Below, piece after piece: positions 6,556 through 14,414 of a stretch of 20,754 nt of DNA (position 1 is the first letter of the stretch; every line of letters begins with the position of its first letter). Where the stretch lies: contig JBBSTR010000043.1 in assembly GCA_038235705.1 (NCBI GenBank), positions 1-20,754 of the forward strand, read 5' to 3'. Both the position numbers and the translations under genes were made by a program. The notes under the pieces were generated by a model. It did no database searches, was not told the origin of the DNA, and worked only from the letters and a program-made list of their open reading frames with translations. Origin of the DNA: CANKBT01 sp038235705 (GTDB taxonomy: Bacteria; Actinomycetota; Actinomycetes; Mycobacteriales; SCTD01).

Positions 6556-6615
6556 GACGATCTTCCCCCTGCATCGATCCGTACGGCGCGTCCTCAACGC
6601 GGAGGGAAGATCGTC
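6556..6615. repeat. Hairpin repeat, copy 2
   Basis: Arms GACGATCTTCCC (6556-6567) and GGGAAGATCGTC (6604-6615) pair over 12 bases. Compared with copy 1, the pair outside CGATC has changed from G-C to A-T on both sides at once, which keeps the stem. The loop keeps CTGCATCGATCCGT and CGGCGCGTC with scattered changes. The two copies may form a REP-like or small-RNA-like element, or a double terminator; there is no T tract. Confidence 0.85.
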
Positions 6616-6717
6616 GAGCAGTGGCCTACCTGGCCTAGACCTAGATCACAGGAACGTCTGAGGTCCCCGCAGCCCAGATCCGACCCCTTCCGACGCCCAG
6701 ATCCTCCGGTGATCCTG

Positions 6718-6770
6718 CAGGCGGCTGGTGGCGGACGTGCTGACGATCCGGTCCCTGACCCAGCCGCCTG
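6718..6770 (-). terminator. Possible end-of-operon hairpin after the aminotransferase
   Basis: CAGGCGGCTGG (6718-6728) and CCAGCCGCCTG (6760-6770) are perfect 11-bp inverted arms with a 31-nt loop. The structure starts 51 nt past the aminotransferase stop on the minus strand, where a terminator would be expected. It lacks a T tract, which is common in GC-rich actinobacteria, so the assignment rests on position and symmetry only. Confidence 0.4.
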
Positions 6771-6821
6771 AGGCGCTGAGCTGACCGACGGTCGCACCGC
6801 CCGCGCTGTCCGTCGCCCGGG

Positions 6822-8231
6822 TCAGAGGCGCGTCCAGGCCTCGGTAAGCACCGACTCGAGGATCCCGGTGATCTCGGCGAACTCAGCGGGCCCGCAGGTC
6901 AGCGGCGGCGCCAGCTGGATCACCGGGTCGCCGCGGTCGTCAGCCCGGCAGTAGAGCCCCGCCGAGAACAGAGCCTTGGACAAGAAGCCGCGCAGAAGCC
7001 GCTCGGACTCGTCGTCGTCGAAGGTCTCCTTGGTGACCTTGTCCTTGACCAGCTCGATCCCGTAGAAGTAGCCCTCGCCCCGGACGTCGCCGACGATCGG
7101 GAGCCGCGACAAGGTCTCGAGCGAGGCGCGGAAGGCGCCCTCGTTGCGGCGGACGTTGCCGAGCAGGTCCTCGTCGTCGAACAGGTCGAGGTTCGCCAGC
7201 GCGACGGCGCAGGAGACCGGGTGGCCGCCGAACGTGTAGCCGTGCGCGAAGGACGTGGCGCCCGTACGGAAGGGCTCGAACAGCCGGTCCGAAGCGATCA
7301 TCGCCCCGATCGGGGAGTAGCCGGAAGTCATGCCCTTCGCGCACGTGATCATGTCCGGCACGAAGTCGAAGCGGTTGCAGGCGAACGTCTCGCCGAGCCG
7401 CCCGAAGGCGCAGATCACCTCGTCGGAGACCAGCAGCACGTCGTGCTTGTCGCAGATCTCACGGACCCGCGCGAAGTAGCCGGGCGGCGGCGGGAAGCAG
7501 CCCCCGGAGTTCTGGACGGGCTCCAGGAAGACCGCCGCGACGGTGTCCGCGCCCTCCATCTCGATCGCCATGTCGATCTGGTCGGCCGCCCAGCGGCCGA
7601 AGGCCTCGAGGTCGTGGCCGTACTCGGGCGCCCGGTAGAAGTTGGTGTTGGGCACCTTGTGGCCGCCCGGCACCAGCGGTTCGAAGGCGATCTTCGCCTC
7701 CGGGATGCCGGTGATCGACAGCGCCCCCTGGGTGGTGCCGTGGTAGGCCACCGCCCGGCTGATCACCTTGTGCTTGCCCGGCTTGCCCATCAGCTTGAAG
7801 TACTGCTTGGCCAGCTTCCATGCCGTCTCGACCGCCTCGCCACCTCCGGTGGTGAAGAAGACCCGGTTGAGGTCGCCCGGGGCCTCGGACGCCAGCCGCT
7901 CCGACAGCGTGATGGCGGCGGGGTGCGCATAGCTCCAGAGCGGGAAGAACGCGAGCTGGCTCGCCTGCTTGTAGGCCGCCTCGGCGAGCTTCTGCCGACC
8001 GTGACCGGCCTGCACGACGAACAGCCCGGAGAGCCCGTCGAGGTAGCGCTTGCCCTGGTCGTCGTAGATGTAGATGCCTTCGCCCCGGGTGATGATCGGC
8101 ACCTGACCACCCTCCTCGTAGGTCGAGTGGCGGCTGAAGTGCATCCAGAGGTGGTCGCGGGCGGTCTCGGCGAGCCCGTTCGTGACCGCGGCCAGCGGCT
8201 CGGACGTGATCGGTTGCTCGGTGATGGTCAT
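6822..8231 (-). CDS. Class III PLP aminotransferase, polyamine/omega-amine type
   Basis: A 469-residue fold-type I, class III aminotransferase. The PLP lysine is K299 in TCAKGMTSGYSP, the pyridine-binding Asp is D270 in LLVSDEVICAFGR, and the phosphate-binding region is FTTGGGEAVETAWKLA near 125-140; YHGTTQGALS near 163-172 is the ring-stacking region. Overall similarity is to putrescine-pyruvate (SpuC-like), beta-alanine-pyruvate and omega-amino acid transaminases. It would convert putrescine or a related amine to the aminoaldehyde with pyruvate or another oxoacid as acceptor. Its ATG overlaps the stop of the AsnC regulator by ATGA (8231-8228), so the two are coupled. Linkage to a polyamine transporter and an aminobutyraldehyde-type dehydrogenase supports putrescine as substrate, but GABA or beta-alanine cannot be excluded. 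Confidence 0.9.
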   Translation of the reverse strand: MTITEQPITSEPLAAVTNGLAETARDHLWMHFSRHSTYEEGGQVPIITRGEGIYIYDDQGKRYLDGLSGLFVVQAGHGRQKLAEAAYKQASQLAFFPLWSYAHPAAITLSERLASEAPGDLNRVFFTTGGGEAVETAWKLAKQYFKLMGKPGKHKVISRAVAYHGTTQGALSITGIPEAKIAFEPLVPGGHKVPNTNFYRAPEYGHDLEAFGRWAADQIDMAIEMEGADTVAAVFLEPVQNSGGCFPPPPGYFARVREICDKHDVLLVSDEVICAFGRLGETFACNRFDFVPDMITCAKGMTSGYSPIGAMIASDRLFEPFRTGATSFAHGYTFGGHPVSCAVALANLDLFDDEDLLGNVRRNEGAFRASLETLSRLPIVGDVRGEGYFYGIELVKDKVTKETFDDDESERLLRGFLSKALFSAGLYCRADDRGDPVIQLAPPLTCGPAEFAEITGILESVLTEAWTRL

Positions 8232-8704
8232 CGGGTTCCCCAGGTGTAGGTCTGCTTGACGAGCGACATGTAGACGAAGGTCTCGGTGGAGCGGACACCG
8301 GCGATGCTGCGGATGCCGGAGGAGAGCACGTCGAGCAGGTGCTCGTCGTCCTCGCAGACGATCTCGGCGAGCAGGTCGAACGAGCCGGCCGTGATGACGA
8401 CGTAGTCGACGTCGGGCAGCCTGCCGACCGCCTCGGCGACCGCCCGCAGGTCACCGTCGGCCCGGATGCCGATCATGGCCTGGCGGACGAAGCCCATCTG
8501 GAGCGGGTTCGTCACCGCCACGATCTGGACGACGCCCGACTCGGTGAGCCGGGTGACCCGCTGCCGGACCGCGGCCTCCGACAGTCCGACTGCCCGGCCG
8601 ATCTCGGCGTAGGACCGCCGGCCGTCGACCTGCAGCTGCTCGATGATCAGCTTGTTCGTGTCGTCCAGCAGCGCCGGCTCACGCACTGCCCGCAACGACG
8701 TCAT
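8228..8704 (-). CDS. Lrp/AsnC family transcriptional regulator
   Basis: A 158-residue one-domain-plus-RAM regulator. An N-terminal winged helix-turn-helix (LLDDTNKLIIEQLQVDGRRS, then YAEIGRAVGLSEAAVRQRVTRL) precedes the C-terminal alpha/beta effector-binding domain with VVITAGSFDLLAEIVC and the closing TETFVYMSLVKQTY. Of three in-frame starts, the ATG at 8704 is chosen: family members usually begin a few residues before PALLDDT, and a -35/-10 pair places the transcript start at this codon. It precedes and overlaps the aminotransferase, and by position probably controls that gene, itself and perhaps the flanking polyamine genes in response to an amine or amino acid (inference). Confidence 0.92.
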   Translation of the reverse strand: MTSLRAVREPALLDDTNKLIIEQLQVDGRRSYAEIGRAVGLSEAAVRQRVTRLTESGVVQIVAVTNPLQMGFVRQAMIGIRADGDLRAVAEAVGRLPDVDYVVITAGSFDLLAEIVCEDDEHLLDVLSSGIRSIAGVRSTETFVYMSLVKQTYTWGTR

Positions 8705-8711
8705 GGTAGGG

Positions 8712-8740
8712 AGCATGCCCGACAAACGCTGCCCTGACAA
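8712..8740 (-). promoter_or_regulatory. Leaderless-type promoter of the asnC-aminotransferase operon
   Basis: On the minus strand TTGTCA (8740-8735), a 17-nt spacer and CATGCT (8717-8712) match sigma-70-like -35 and -10 elements. The -10 ends seven bases before the ATG at 8704, so transcription would begin at or next to the start codon. No Shine-Dalgarno precedes that ATG, which agrees with a leaderless message. Confidence 0.55.
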
Positions 8741-8804
8741 GCAGATCCGTCGTGAGACGTGTCTTACACCGCGAGATCCGTAGCAAAAAAGGCCCGGGAG
8801 GAAT

Positions 8805-10196
8805 TCATCCGGCGGTCAGTCGAGTCAGGAGCCCCGCGGTGGCGCGGGCAGGCAGCCCGCCTCGTGCGGCGGCCACGTCGGCCAACCCGGCGAGCCTCAG
8901 TCCTGCGTTGATCCCCAGCCAGCGCAGCGGCTCGGGCTCCCAGGACGGCGATCGGTGGTCCACCCAAGGCAGGCGCACCAGCTCGGTGTCGCGCCCCAGG
9001 ACCAGGTCGGCCAGCGTGCGACCGGCGAGGTTCGACGTGCTCACCCCGTCGCCGACATATCCGCCGGCCCAGGCCGTGCCCGAGCCCCGGTCGAGCCCGA
9101 CCGAGCTGAACCAGTCCCGGGGGACCCCCAACGGTCCTCCCCAGCGGTGCGTGATCCGGGCCCCGCGTGCGGCGGGGAACAACGAGACCAGGGTCTGCTC
9201 CAGCTTGGCGAAGATGCCAGGGTCCAGGTCGTACGACGGACGGATCCGCGACCCTGCGTGGTAGGGTGCGCCGCGCCCCCCGAGGGCGATCCGGTCGTCG
9301 GTCGTGCGCTGCGCGTAGATGAGCAGGTTCCGACCGTCGGTGAGGGTCTCGCCGTGACGCCAGCCGACCGCGTCCCAGAAGGCGGCCGGCAGCGGCTCGG
9401 TCGCGATCATCAGGGAGTAGACCGGGGCGAGCGCTCGACCGTGGCCAGGAAGCGTCGCCGTGAAGCCCTCGGTCGCCCGGACGACGACGTTCGCCGTCAC
9501 GTCGCCTCGGGCCGTCCGGACCCGCCGGGGCAGCAGCGCTTCCACCCGGGTGCGCTCGTGCACCTGCACGCCGGCGTCCGCCACCACGTCGGCCAGGCCC
9601 TGCACGAGGCGTCCGGGGTGCACCCGCGCGCAGTGCGGGGTGAAGGCCGCTCCCAGGCAGGGGGTGCTCGCCACCCTGGCGGCGGCCTGCTCCGCCGTGA
9701 GCCAGCACTCGTCCGCCTCAAGCGCCCCCCACTCCCGCCCGTGCGCGACGTGGGCCTGGATGCTCGCCACGTGCTCCGGCCTGGTCGCGAGCGTCAGCGT
9801 GCCGCCCTTGACGAACTGCGCGTCGATGCCCTCGGCAGCAGCGACCCGGCCGACCTCGTCCACGGTCCGCTGCATCTCGCTGTGCAGCGCGAGCGAGGCG
9901 GGACGGCCGTAGCGCTCGGCCACCTTCTGTCGGCTGGCCGCGAACAGCGCGGAGCACCAACCCCCGTTGCGACCGCTCGCCCCGAACCCGACGGTCTCGG
10001 CCTCCAGCACCACCACCCGCAGGCTCGGGTCCGCACGGACGAGGTAGTAGGCCGTCCACAGTCCCGTGAAGCCGGCCCCGACGATCGCGACGTCGGCCGT
10101 CGTGGAGCCGGGCAGCGGGTCACGGACCCGTCGGGAGGCTGCCAGCGTGTCAGACCACAGTCCAGGTGCCGTGAGACCGGAGAGTGCCATCGACAT
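8805..10196 (-). CDS. FAD-dependent amine oxidoreductase (DAO/PuuB-like), first copy
   Basis: A 463-residue flavoprotein of the D-amino-acid-oxidase superfamily. The dinucleotide-binding motif DVAIVGAGFTGLWTAYYLV is at residues 35-53, followed by the ribose-binding glutamate in VVVLEAETVGFGASGRNGGW. A substrate/cap region follows, and the C-terminal FAD segment is ITHRWGGPLG through AWAGGYVGDGVSTSNLAGRTLADLV. It resembles gamma-glutamylputrescine oxidase and related amine oxidases that release aldehyde, ammonia and peroxide. Three ATGs cluster at 10199, 10196 and 10190; GGGAG about five bases before 10196 favours that one. It is divergent from the polyamine transporter operon, and a second homologue ends that operon. 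The substrate is not fixed by sequence. Confidence 0.88.
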   Translation of the reverse strand: MSMALSGLTAPGLWSDTLAASRRVRDPLPGSTTADVAIVGAGFTGLWTAYYLVRADPSLRVVVLEAETVGFGASGRNGGWCSALFAASRQKVAERYGRPASLALHSEMQRTVDEVGRVAAAEGIDAQFVKGGTLTLATRPEHVASIQAHVAHGREWGALEADECWLTAEQAAARVASTPCLGAAFTPHCARVHPGRLVQGLADVVADAGVQVHERTRVEALLPRRVRTARGDVTANVVVRATEGFTATLPGHGRALAPVYSLMIATEPLPAAFWDAVGWRHGETLTDGRNLLIYAQRTTDDRIALGGRGAPYHAGSRIRPSYDLDPGIFAKLEQTLVSLFPAARGARITHRWGGPLGVPRDWFSSVGLDRGSGTAWAGGYVGDGVSTSNLAGRTLADLVLGRDTELVRLPWVDHRSPSWEPEPLRWLGINAGLRLAGLADVAAARGGLPARATAGLLTRLTAG

Positions 10197-10241
10197 CATC
10201 GCTCCCTGTGTGAGGCATCGGAATTCGTCGTGAAACCTGAT

Positions 10242-10287
10242 TGTCACGACCGATTCCCTTGCCGTACGGCGCATCGTCTGTCACGGT
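10242..10287 (+). promoter_or_regulatory. Divergent control region of the polyamine cluster
   Basis: The 137-bp gap between the divergent oxidoreductase and binding-protein genes must hold both promoters. For the plus strand, TTGCCG (10259-10264), a 17-nt spacer and CACGGT (10282-10287) form a plausible promoter with a start near 10294. TGTCACG occurs twice, at 10242-10248 and 10279-10285, and may be a regulator site, for instance for the nearby Lrp/AsnC protein (inference). Confidence 0.35.
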
Positions 10288-10333
10288 GCTGATCAGCGCA
10301 AGTCTGCGCACCCGTCAAGAGCCCGGAGGCCCG

Positions 10334-11539
10334 ATGACCGACCGCCCGATCCCCCTGGACCTCGTCAACGGCTTGACCCGGCGACGCTTCCTCACGGCCC
10401 TCGGGGTCGGAGCCGTCGCGATCCCCGTGCTGTCGGCCTGCGGGACCAGCGGGACCGGCGGCACCGGCGCCACGACGGTCCCAGGGACGTCGACCGGCAG
10501 CGCGGCACCTGCGGCCGGGGGCAAGGTCGTCTGGTCCAACTGGCCGCTCTACCTCGACGCCGAGGACGGCAAGGCCAGCTCGCACCCGACGCTGACCGCC
10601 TTCGAGAAGGAGTCCGGCCTGACCGTCGACTACACGGAGGACATCAACTCCAACGAGGAGTTCTTCGGCAAGATCGCCCCGATGCTGCAGGCCGGGCAGC
10701 CGACCGGCCGCGACGTGGTCGTGCTCACCGACTGGATGGCCGCGCGCATGATCCGGCTCGGCTACGTCGAGAAGCTCGACCAGGCCAACATCCCCAACAT
10801 GAAGAACCTGGACCCGATCTACACCGACGTCCCGTTCGACAAGGGCCGGGTCTACTCGCTGCCCTGGCAGAGCGGCCTCACCGGGATCGGCTACGACCCG
10901 AAGAAGCTCGGTCGCGAGATCAAGACGGTCGACGACATGTTCAAGGACGACCTCAAGGGCCGCATCACGATGCTCACCGAGATGCGCGACACGATGGGTC
11001 TGCTGCTGCTGTCGATGGGCAAGGACCCGCTCGACCACGAGATGGCCGACTACGAGGCTGCGATCGCCAAGCTGCAGAAGCTGGTCGACGAGAAGTTCAT
11101 CCGGCAGTTCACCGGCAACGAATACGCCGCCGACCTGGCCAGCGGCAACATCGGTGCCGCGTTCGCGTGGAGCGGTGACGTGGTCCAGCTTCAGGCCGAC
11201 AACCCCGACATCACCCTGCAGCTGCCCGAAGAGGGCGCCATGCTGTGGTCGGACAACCTGATGATCCCCAAGGGGGCCTCCAACAAGGCTGGCGCCGAGA
11301 AGCTGATGAACTACTACTACGACCCCAAGGTCTCCGCCGAGGTCGAGGCGTACGTCAACTACGTCTGCCCGATCAAGGGTGCGCAGGAGGCGATGCAGGC
11401 GATCGACAAGGATCTGGCGAACAACCCGCTGATCTTCCCGGACGCCGAGACGCGTAAAAAGCTGCACGCGTTCAAAGCCCTCGACGAGGCGACCGAGAAG
11501 ACCTACGAGGACATGTTCCAGAAGGTGATCGGTGCCTAG
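10334..11539 (+). CDS. potD: Polyamine ABC transporter substrate-binding lipoprotein (PotD/PotF-like)
   Basis: A 401-residue extracellular solute-binding protein. The N-terminus carries a twin-arginine signal (TRRRFL at residues 15-20), a hydrophobic stretch and the lipobox LSAC with C36, so it should be exported folded by Tat and anchored as a lipoprotein. A Gly/Thr/Ser/Ala linker follows. The mature part begins VVWSNWPLYLD and has PotD/PotF-like segments (SNEEFFGKIAPML, YSLPWQSGLTGIGYDPKKLG, WSGDVVQLQADNPD, LWSDNLMIPKGA) expected to form the diamine pocket. The ATG has GGAGG four bases upstream. It is the first gene of a five-gene operon, and its stop lies inside the ATPase start region (8-nt overlap). 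Putrescine or spermidine is the likely ligand. Confidence 0.92.
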   Translation: MTDRPIPLDLVNGLTRRRFLTALGVGAVAIPVLSACGTSGTGGTGATTVPGTSTGSAAPAAGGKVVWSNWPLYLDAEDGKASSHPTLTAFEKESGLTVDYTEDINSNEEFFGKIAPMLQAGQPTGRDVVVLTDWMAARMIRLGYVEKLDQANIPNMKNLDPIYTDVPFDKGRVYSLPWQSGLTGIGYDPKKLGREIKTVDDMFKDDLKGRITMLTEMRDTMGLLLLSMGKDPLDHEMADYEAAIAKLQKLVDEKFIRQFTGNEYAADLASGNIGAAFAWSGDVVQLQADNPDITLQLPEEGAMLWSDNLMIPKGASNKAGAEKLMNYYYDPKVSAEVEAYVNYVCPIKGAQEAMQAIDKDLANNPLIFPDAETRKKLHAFKALDEATEKTYEDMFQKVIGA

Positions 11540-12653
11540 CTCGAACGTCTCCGCAGACCTTCACATCCAGCAGGTCACCAAGCGGTTCGGCACCTTTACC
11601 GCCGTCGACGACCTGACGCTGACCGTCCCCGCCGGCTCGTTCTTCGCCCTGCTCGGGCCGTCGGGCTGCGGGAAGACGACCACGCTCCGGATGGTCGCCG
11701 GCCTAGAGGAGCCCACCGACGGGACCATCCTGCTCGGCGAGCAGGACATCACCCGGTTGCGGCCGTACAAGCGGCCGGTCAACACGGTCTTCCAGAGCTA
11801 CGCCCTGTTCCCGCACCTGTCCATCACCGACAACGTCGCTTTCGGGCTCCGCCGCCGCGGCGAGAAGCAGGTCGACAGCAAGGTCGAGGCGATGCTCGAG
11901 CTGGTCGAGCTGTCGGGCTACGGCAAGCGCAAGCCGGCGCAGCTGTCCGGCGGTCAGCAGCAGCGGGTCGCACTCGCCCGGGCGCTCATCAACTCCCCGC
12001 AGCTGCTGCTCCTGGACGAGCCGCTGGGCGCGCTGGACCTCAAGCTGCGACGCTCGATGCAGATCGAGCTGAAGCGCATCCAGACCGAGGTCGGGATCAC
12101 CTTCGTGCACGTCACGCATGATCAGGAGGAGGCCATGACCATGGCCGACACCATCGCCGTGATGAACCAGGGTCGGGTCGAGCAGCTCGGCTCCCCCGCC
12201 GAGCTGTACGAGCACCCGCGCACGAAGTACGTCGCGAACTTCCTCGGCCAGAGCAACTGCTTCGAAGGCACCGTCGTCGAGCACGTCGGGGACGTGACGG
12301 CGGTGGACGTGCACGGCACGCGCCTGCACCTGACCGGCCGGCACGGCGCGCCCGGCCGAGCGATCGAGCTCGGGGTGCGCCCGGAGAAGGCTGTGGCGAC
12401 CACCGGTGAGCACGGCATGGCGAACGCGGTCACCGGCACGGTCGTCGACGTCTCCTTCACCGGGCTCTCCACGCAATACCTCGTACGGCTGCCGTGGGGG
12501 CAGGAAGTGTCGGTCTTCGCCCAGAACACCGGAGCCGAGCATCGCGTGCTGGTGGGCGAGGACGTCGCGGTCGCCTGGCGGCCGGAGCACACCTTCGCGC
12601 TCGGCGCTCCCGAGACCGTCTCGCTCGAAGCACCCGCGGTCGCGGCGCGATGA
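11532..12653 (+). CDS. potA: Polyamine ABC transporter ATP-binding protein (PotA-like)
   Basis: A 373-residue ATPase of the PotA/MalK class. Walker A GPSGCGKTT is at residues 42-50, the Q-loop glutamine at 88 (VFQSYALFPH), the signature LSGGQ at 138-142, Walker B LLLLDEP at 158-164 and the switch histidine at 197 (HVTHDQEEAM). From about residue 235 a TOBE-type regulatory domain follows, with GVRPEKA and VAWRPEHT segments. The start is GTG at 11532, overlapping the end of the binding-protein gene by 8 nt. It energises import through the two permeases encoded next. Sequence is fully consistent with a working ATPase. Confidence 0.95.
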   Translation: MPSSNVSADLHIQQVTKRFGTFTAVDDLTLTVPAGSFFALLGPSGCGKTTTLRMVAGLEEPTDGTILLGEQDITRLRPYKRPVNTVFQSYALFPHLSITDNVAFGLRRRGEKQVDSKVEAMLELVELSGYGKRKPAQLSGGQQQRVALARALINSPQLLLLDEPLGALDLKLRRSMQIELKRIQTEVGITFVHVTHDQEEAMTMADTIAVMNQGRVEQLGSPAELYEHPRTKYVANFLGQSNCFEGTVVEHVGDVTAVDVHGTRLHLTGRHGAPGRAIELGVRPEKAVATTGEHGMANAVTGTVVDVSFTGLSTQYLVRLPWGQEVSVFAQNTGAEHRVLVGEDVAVAWRPEHTFALGAPETVSLEAPAVAAR

Positions 12654-12660
12654 TCTGCGC

Positions 12661-13569
12661 ATGACCACGCTCGCGCCGCCGCTGGCCCCCGAGCCGGAGG
12701 TCGAGGACGACGAAGGACCGCTCCCGCAAGGCCGACGCAGGTGGGTGCCCTACCTGCTGCTGCTGCCAGGCCTCGCCTGGCTGACTGTCTTCTTCGTCGT
12801 CCCGATGCTCGCGCTGGCGTCGACGTCGCTGCAGACCGGCTCGCTCGGCGAGGGTTACCGGCTGACCTGGCGCTTCGCCACCTATAGCGACGCCCTCTCG
12901 ACGTACGGCGGCCAGTTCCTGCGTTCGCTGCTCTACGCCGGGACGAGCACCCTGCTCACGCTGCTCATCGGCTATCCCCTGGCGTACGCGATCGCCTTCA
13001 AGGCCGGTCGCTACCGCAACCTGCTGCTCATCCTGGTCGTCGCGCCGTTCTTCACCAGCTTCCTCATCCGCACCCTGGCGTGGAAGATCATCCTGTCCGA
13101 CGACGGCACGGTGGTCAGCGCGCTGCAGGCCGTGCACCTGCTCGGGGAGAACGGCCGCCTGCTGGCCACCCCGGCCGCGGTGATCATGGGATTGACCTAC
13201 AACTTCCTGCCCTTCATGGTCCTGCCGCTCTACGCCAGCCTGGAGAAGATCGACGGCCGGCTGCACGAGGCCGCGCAGGACCTCTACGCGAACGCCGCCA
13301 CCACGTTTCGACGCGTCACCCTGCCGTTGTCGGTGCCCGGCCTCGTGGCCGGCACGCTCCTGACCTTCATCCCCGCTGCCGGCGACTACGTCAACGTGCA
13401 GTTCCTCGGCACCCCACAGTCCTCGATGATCGGCACCGTCATCCAGAGCCGCTTCCTGACGGTGCTGGACTACCCGACCGCCGCGGCGCTGTCGTTCATC
13501 CTCATGGCGACGGTGCTCGTCATGGTGGTGCTCTACGTCCGCAAGGTCGGCGCGAAGGAGCTGCTGTGA
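12661..13569 (+). CDS. potB: Polyamine ABC transporter permease (PotB-like)
   Basis: A 302-residue inner membrane permease with about six hydrophobic segments, the first near residues 29-52 (YLLLLPGLAWLTVFFVV). The cytoplasmic EAA loop that docks to the ATPase is EAAQDLYANAATTFRRVTLP near residue 203. LIRTLAWKIIL and YNFLPFMVLPLYASLEKID are typical of the PotB/PotH branch. The ATG at 12661 starts 7 nt after the ATPase stop. The frame stays open upstream, but only as a shadow of the ATPase gene. A short acidic N-terminal tail precedes the first membrane segment. It forms the channel with the next gene product. Confidence 0.94.
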   Translation: MTTLAPPLAPEPEVEDDEGPLPQGRRRWVPYLLLLPGLAWLTVFFVVPMLALASTSLQTGSLGEGYRLTWRFATYSDALSTYGGQFLRSLLYAGTSTLLTLLIGYPLAYAIAFKAGRYRNLLLILVVAPFFTSFLIRTLAWKIILSDDGTVVSALQAVHLLGENGRLLATPAAVIMGLTYNFLPFMVLPLYASLEKIDGRLHEAAQDLYANAATTFRRVTLPLSVPGLVAGTLLTFIPAAGDYVNVQFLGTPQSSMIGTVIQSRFLTVLDYPTAAALSFILMATVLVMVVLYVRKVGAKELL

Positions 13570-14414
13570 CCACCCTCGCCCCGGGCCGCGCGCGAGCCGT
13601 GCGGCAGCAAGGGCCGAAGAAGGGGCCTAGCCCGCTGGACCGGCTGCGCCGCAACGGCGTCATGGTCGTCGCCATGTTCGTGCTGGCCTTCCTCTTCCTG
13701 CCCGTGCTGGTCGTCGTGGTCTTCTCCTTCAACGCCCCCCGCGGCCGGTTCAACTTCGCCTGGCAGGGCTTCACGTGGGACAACTGGCTGCACCCGTGCG
13801 CCGCCCCCGGGATGTGCGACGCGCTGCGCACGAGCCTCGAGGTCGGTCTGCTGGCGACCCTGGTGTCGACGGCGCTCGGTTCCCTGCTGGCGTTCGGCCT
13901 GGTGCGTCACCGCTTCCGGGGACGTACCCCGACCAGCCTGTTGGTCTTCTTGCCGATGGCGACGCCCGAGGTCGTGATGGGCGCCTCGCTGCTGACGCTG
14001 TTCGTCAACCTCGGCGTCCAGACCGGCTTCGCCACCATCGTGATCGCGCACATCCTGTTCAACGTGAGCTTCGTGGTGGTCACGGTGAAGGCGCGGCTCG
14101 CCGGGATGGACAGTCGGCTCGAGGAGGCGGCGATGGACCTCTACGCGAACGAGTGGCAGACCTTTCGCCGGATCACGCTGCCGCTCGCGGCCCCGGGCAT
14201 CCTCGCCGGCGCGCTGCTCGCCTTCTCGCTGTCCTTCGACGACTTCATCATCACGAACTTCAACTCCGGCAACACGCTCACCTTCCCGATGTTCGTCTGG
14301 GGCGCGGCCCAGCGCGGCGTACCGCCGCAGGTGAACGTGATCGGGACGGCGATGTTCCTGCTCGCCCTGGTCGCCGTAGCGGGCTCCGAGGTGCTTCGCA
14401 GGTCACGCCGGTGA
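13566..14414 (+). CDS. potC: Polyamine ABC transporter permease (PotC-like)
   Basis: A 282-residue second permease, with the first membrane span near residues 32-53 and about six spans in total. The EAA loop is EEAAMDLYANEWQTFRRITL near residue 186, and LSFDDFIITNFNSG is characteristic of PotC/PotI proteins. The start is the GTG of a GTGA overlap with the previous stop (13566-13569), and the stop likewise overlaps the next gene by GTGA. A basic N-terminal tail (residues 8-30) precedes the membrane part. With the PotB-like subunit it should form the heterodimeric translocation pore. Confidence 0.94.
   Translation: MTTLAPGRARAVRQQGPKKGPSPLDRLRRNGVMVVAMFVLAFLFLPVLVVVVFSFNAPRGRFNFAWQGFTWDNWLHPCAAPGMCDALRTSLEVGLLATLVSTALGSLLAFGLVRHRFRGRTPTSLLVFLPMATPEVVMGASLLTLFVNLGVQTGFATIVIAHILFNVSFVVVTVKARLAGMDSRLEEAAMDLYANEWQTFRRITLPLAAPGILAGALLAFSLSFDDFIITNFNSGNTLTFPMFVWGAAQRGVPPQVNVIGTAMFLLALVAVAGSEVLRRSRR

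Larger units (their letters stand above)
6027..6821. other. 795-bp gene-free region between the damage operon and the polyamine cluster
   Basis: No open frame here shows coding features or a recognisable family. The left part (6027-6323) would be the transcribed leader of the DUF6504-HEPN-dnaE2 operon and is packed with inverted repeats. The middle (6306-6352) holds the damage promoter and SOS box. The stretch 6353-6484 shows nothing. Then come two tandem hairpin repeats (6485-6615), a duplicated GCCCAGATCC at 6672-6681 and 6695-6704, and a long inverted repeat at 6718-6770 that ends 51 nt short of the aminotransferase stop. This is where imuA and imuB would be expected in a complete mutasome cassette. 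Confidence 0.75.

Noticed and set aside
6485..6615. The C-rich hairpins as a 6C-type actinobacterial RNA
   Set aside because: Only five C residues occur, they adjoin the stem rather than forming paired C-rich loops, and the two units are tandem copies of one element.
7221..8249. Plus-strand open frame opposite the aminotransferase
   Set aside because: Antisense shadow of a gene whose PLP site and fold motifs are clear; its translation has no recognisable motif.
8782..8804. Rho-independent terminator after the first FAD oxidoreductase (CCCGGGCC followed by six T on the minus strand)
   Set aside because: The T run is real, but only a short CCCGGG palindrome precedes it and no stem of useful length can be drawn.
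13775..14410. N-terminal extension of the second FAD oxidoreductase, giving 673 residues
   Set aside because: The extension lies wholly inside the PotC-like gene in another frame; the GTG at 14411 in a GTGA overlap gives a normal family length.
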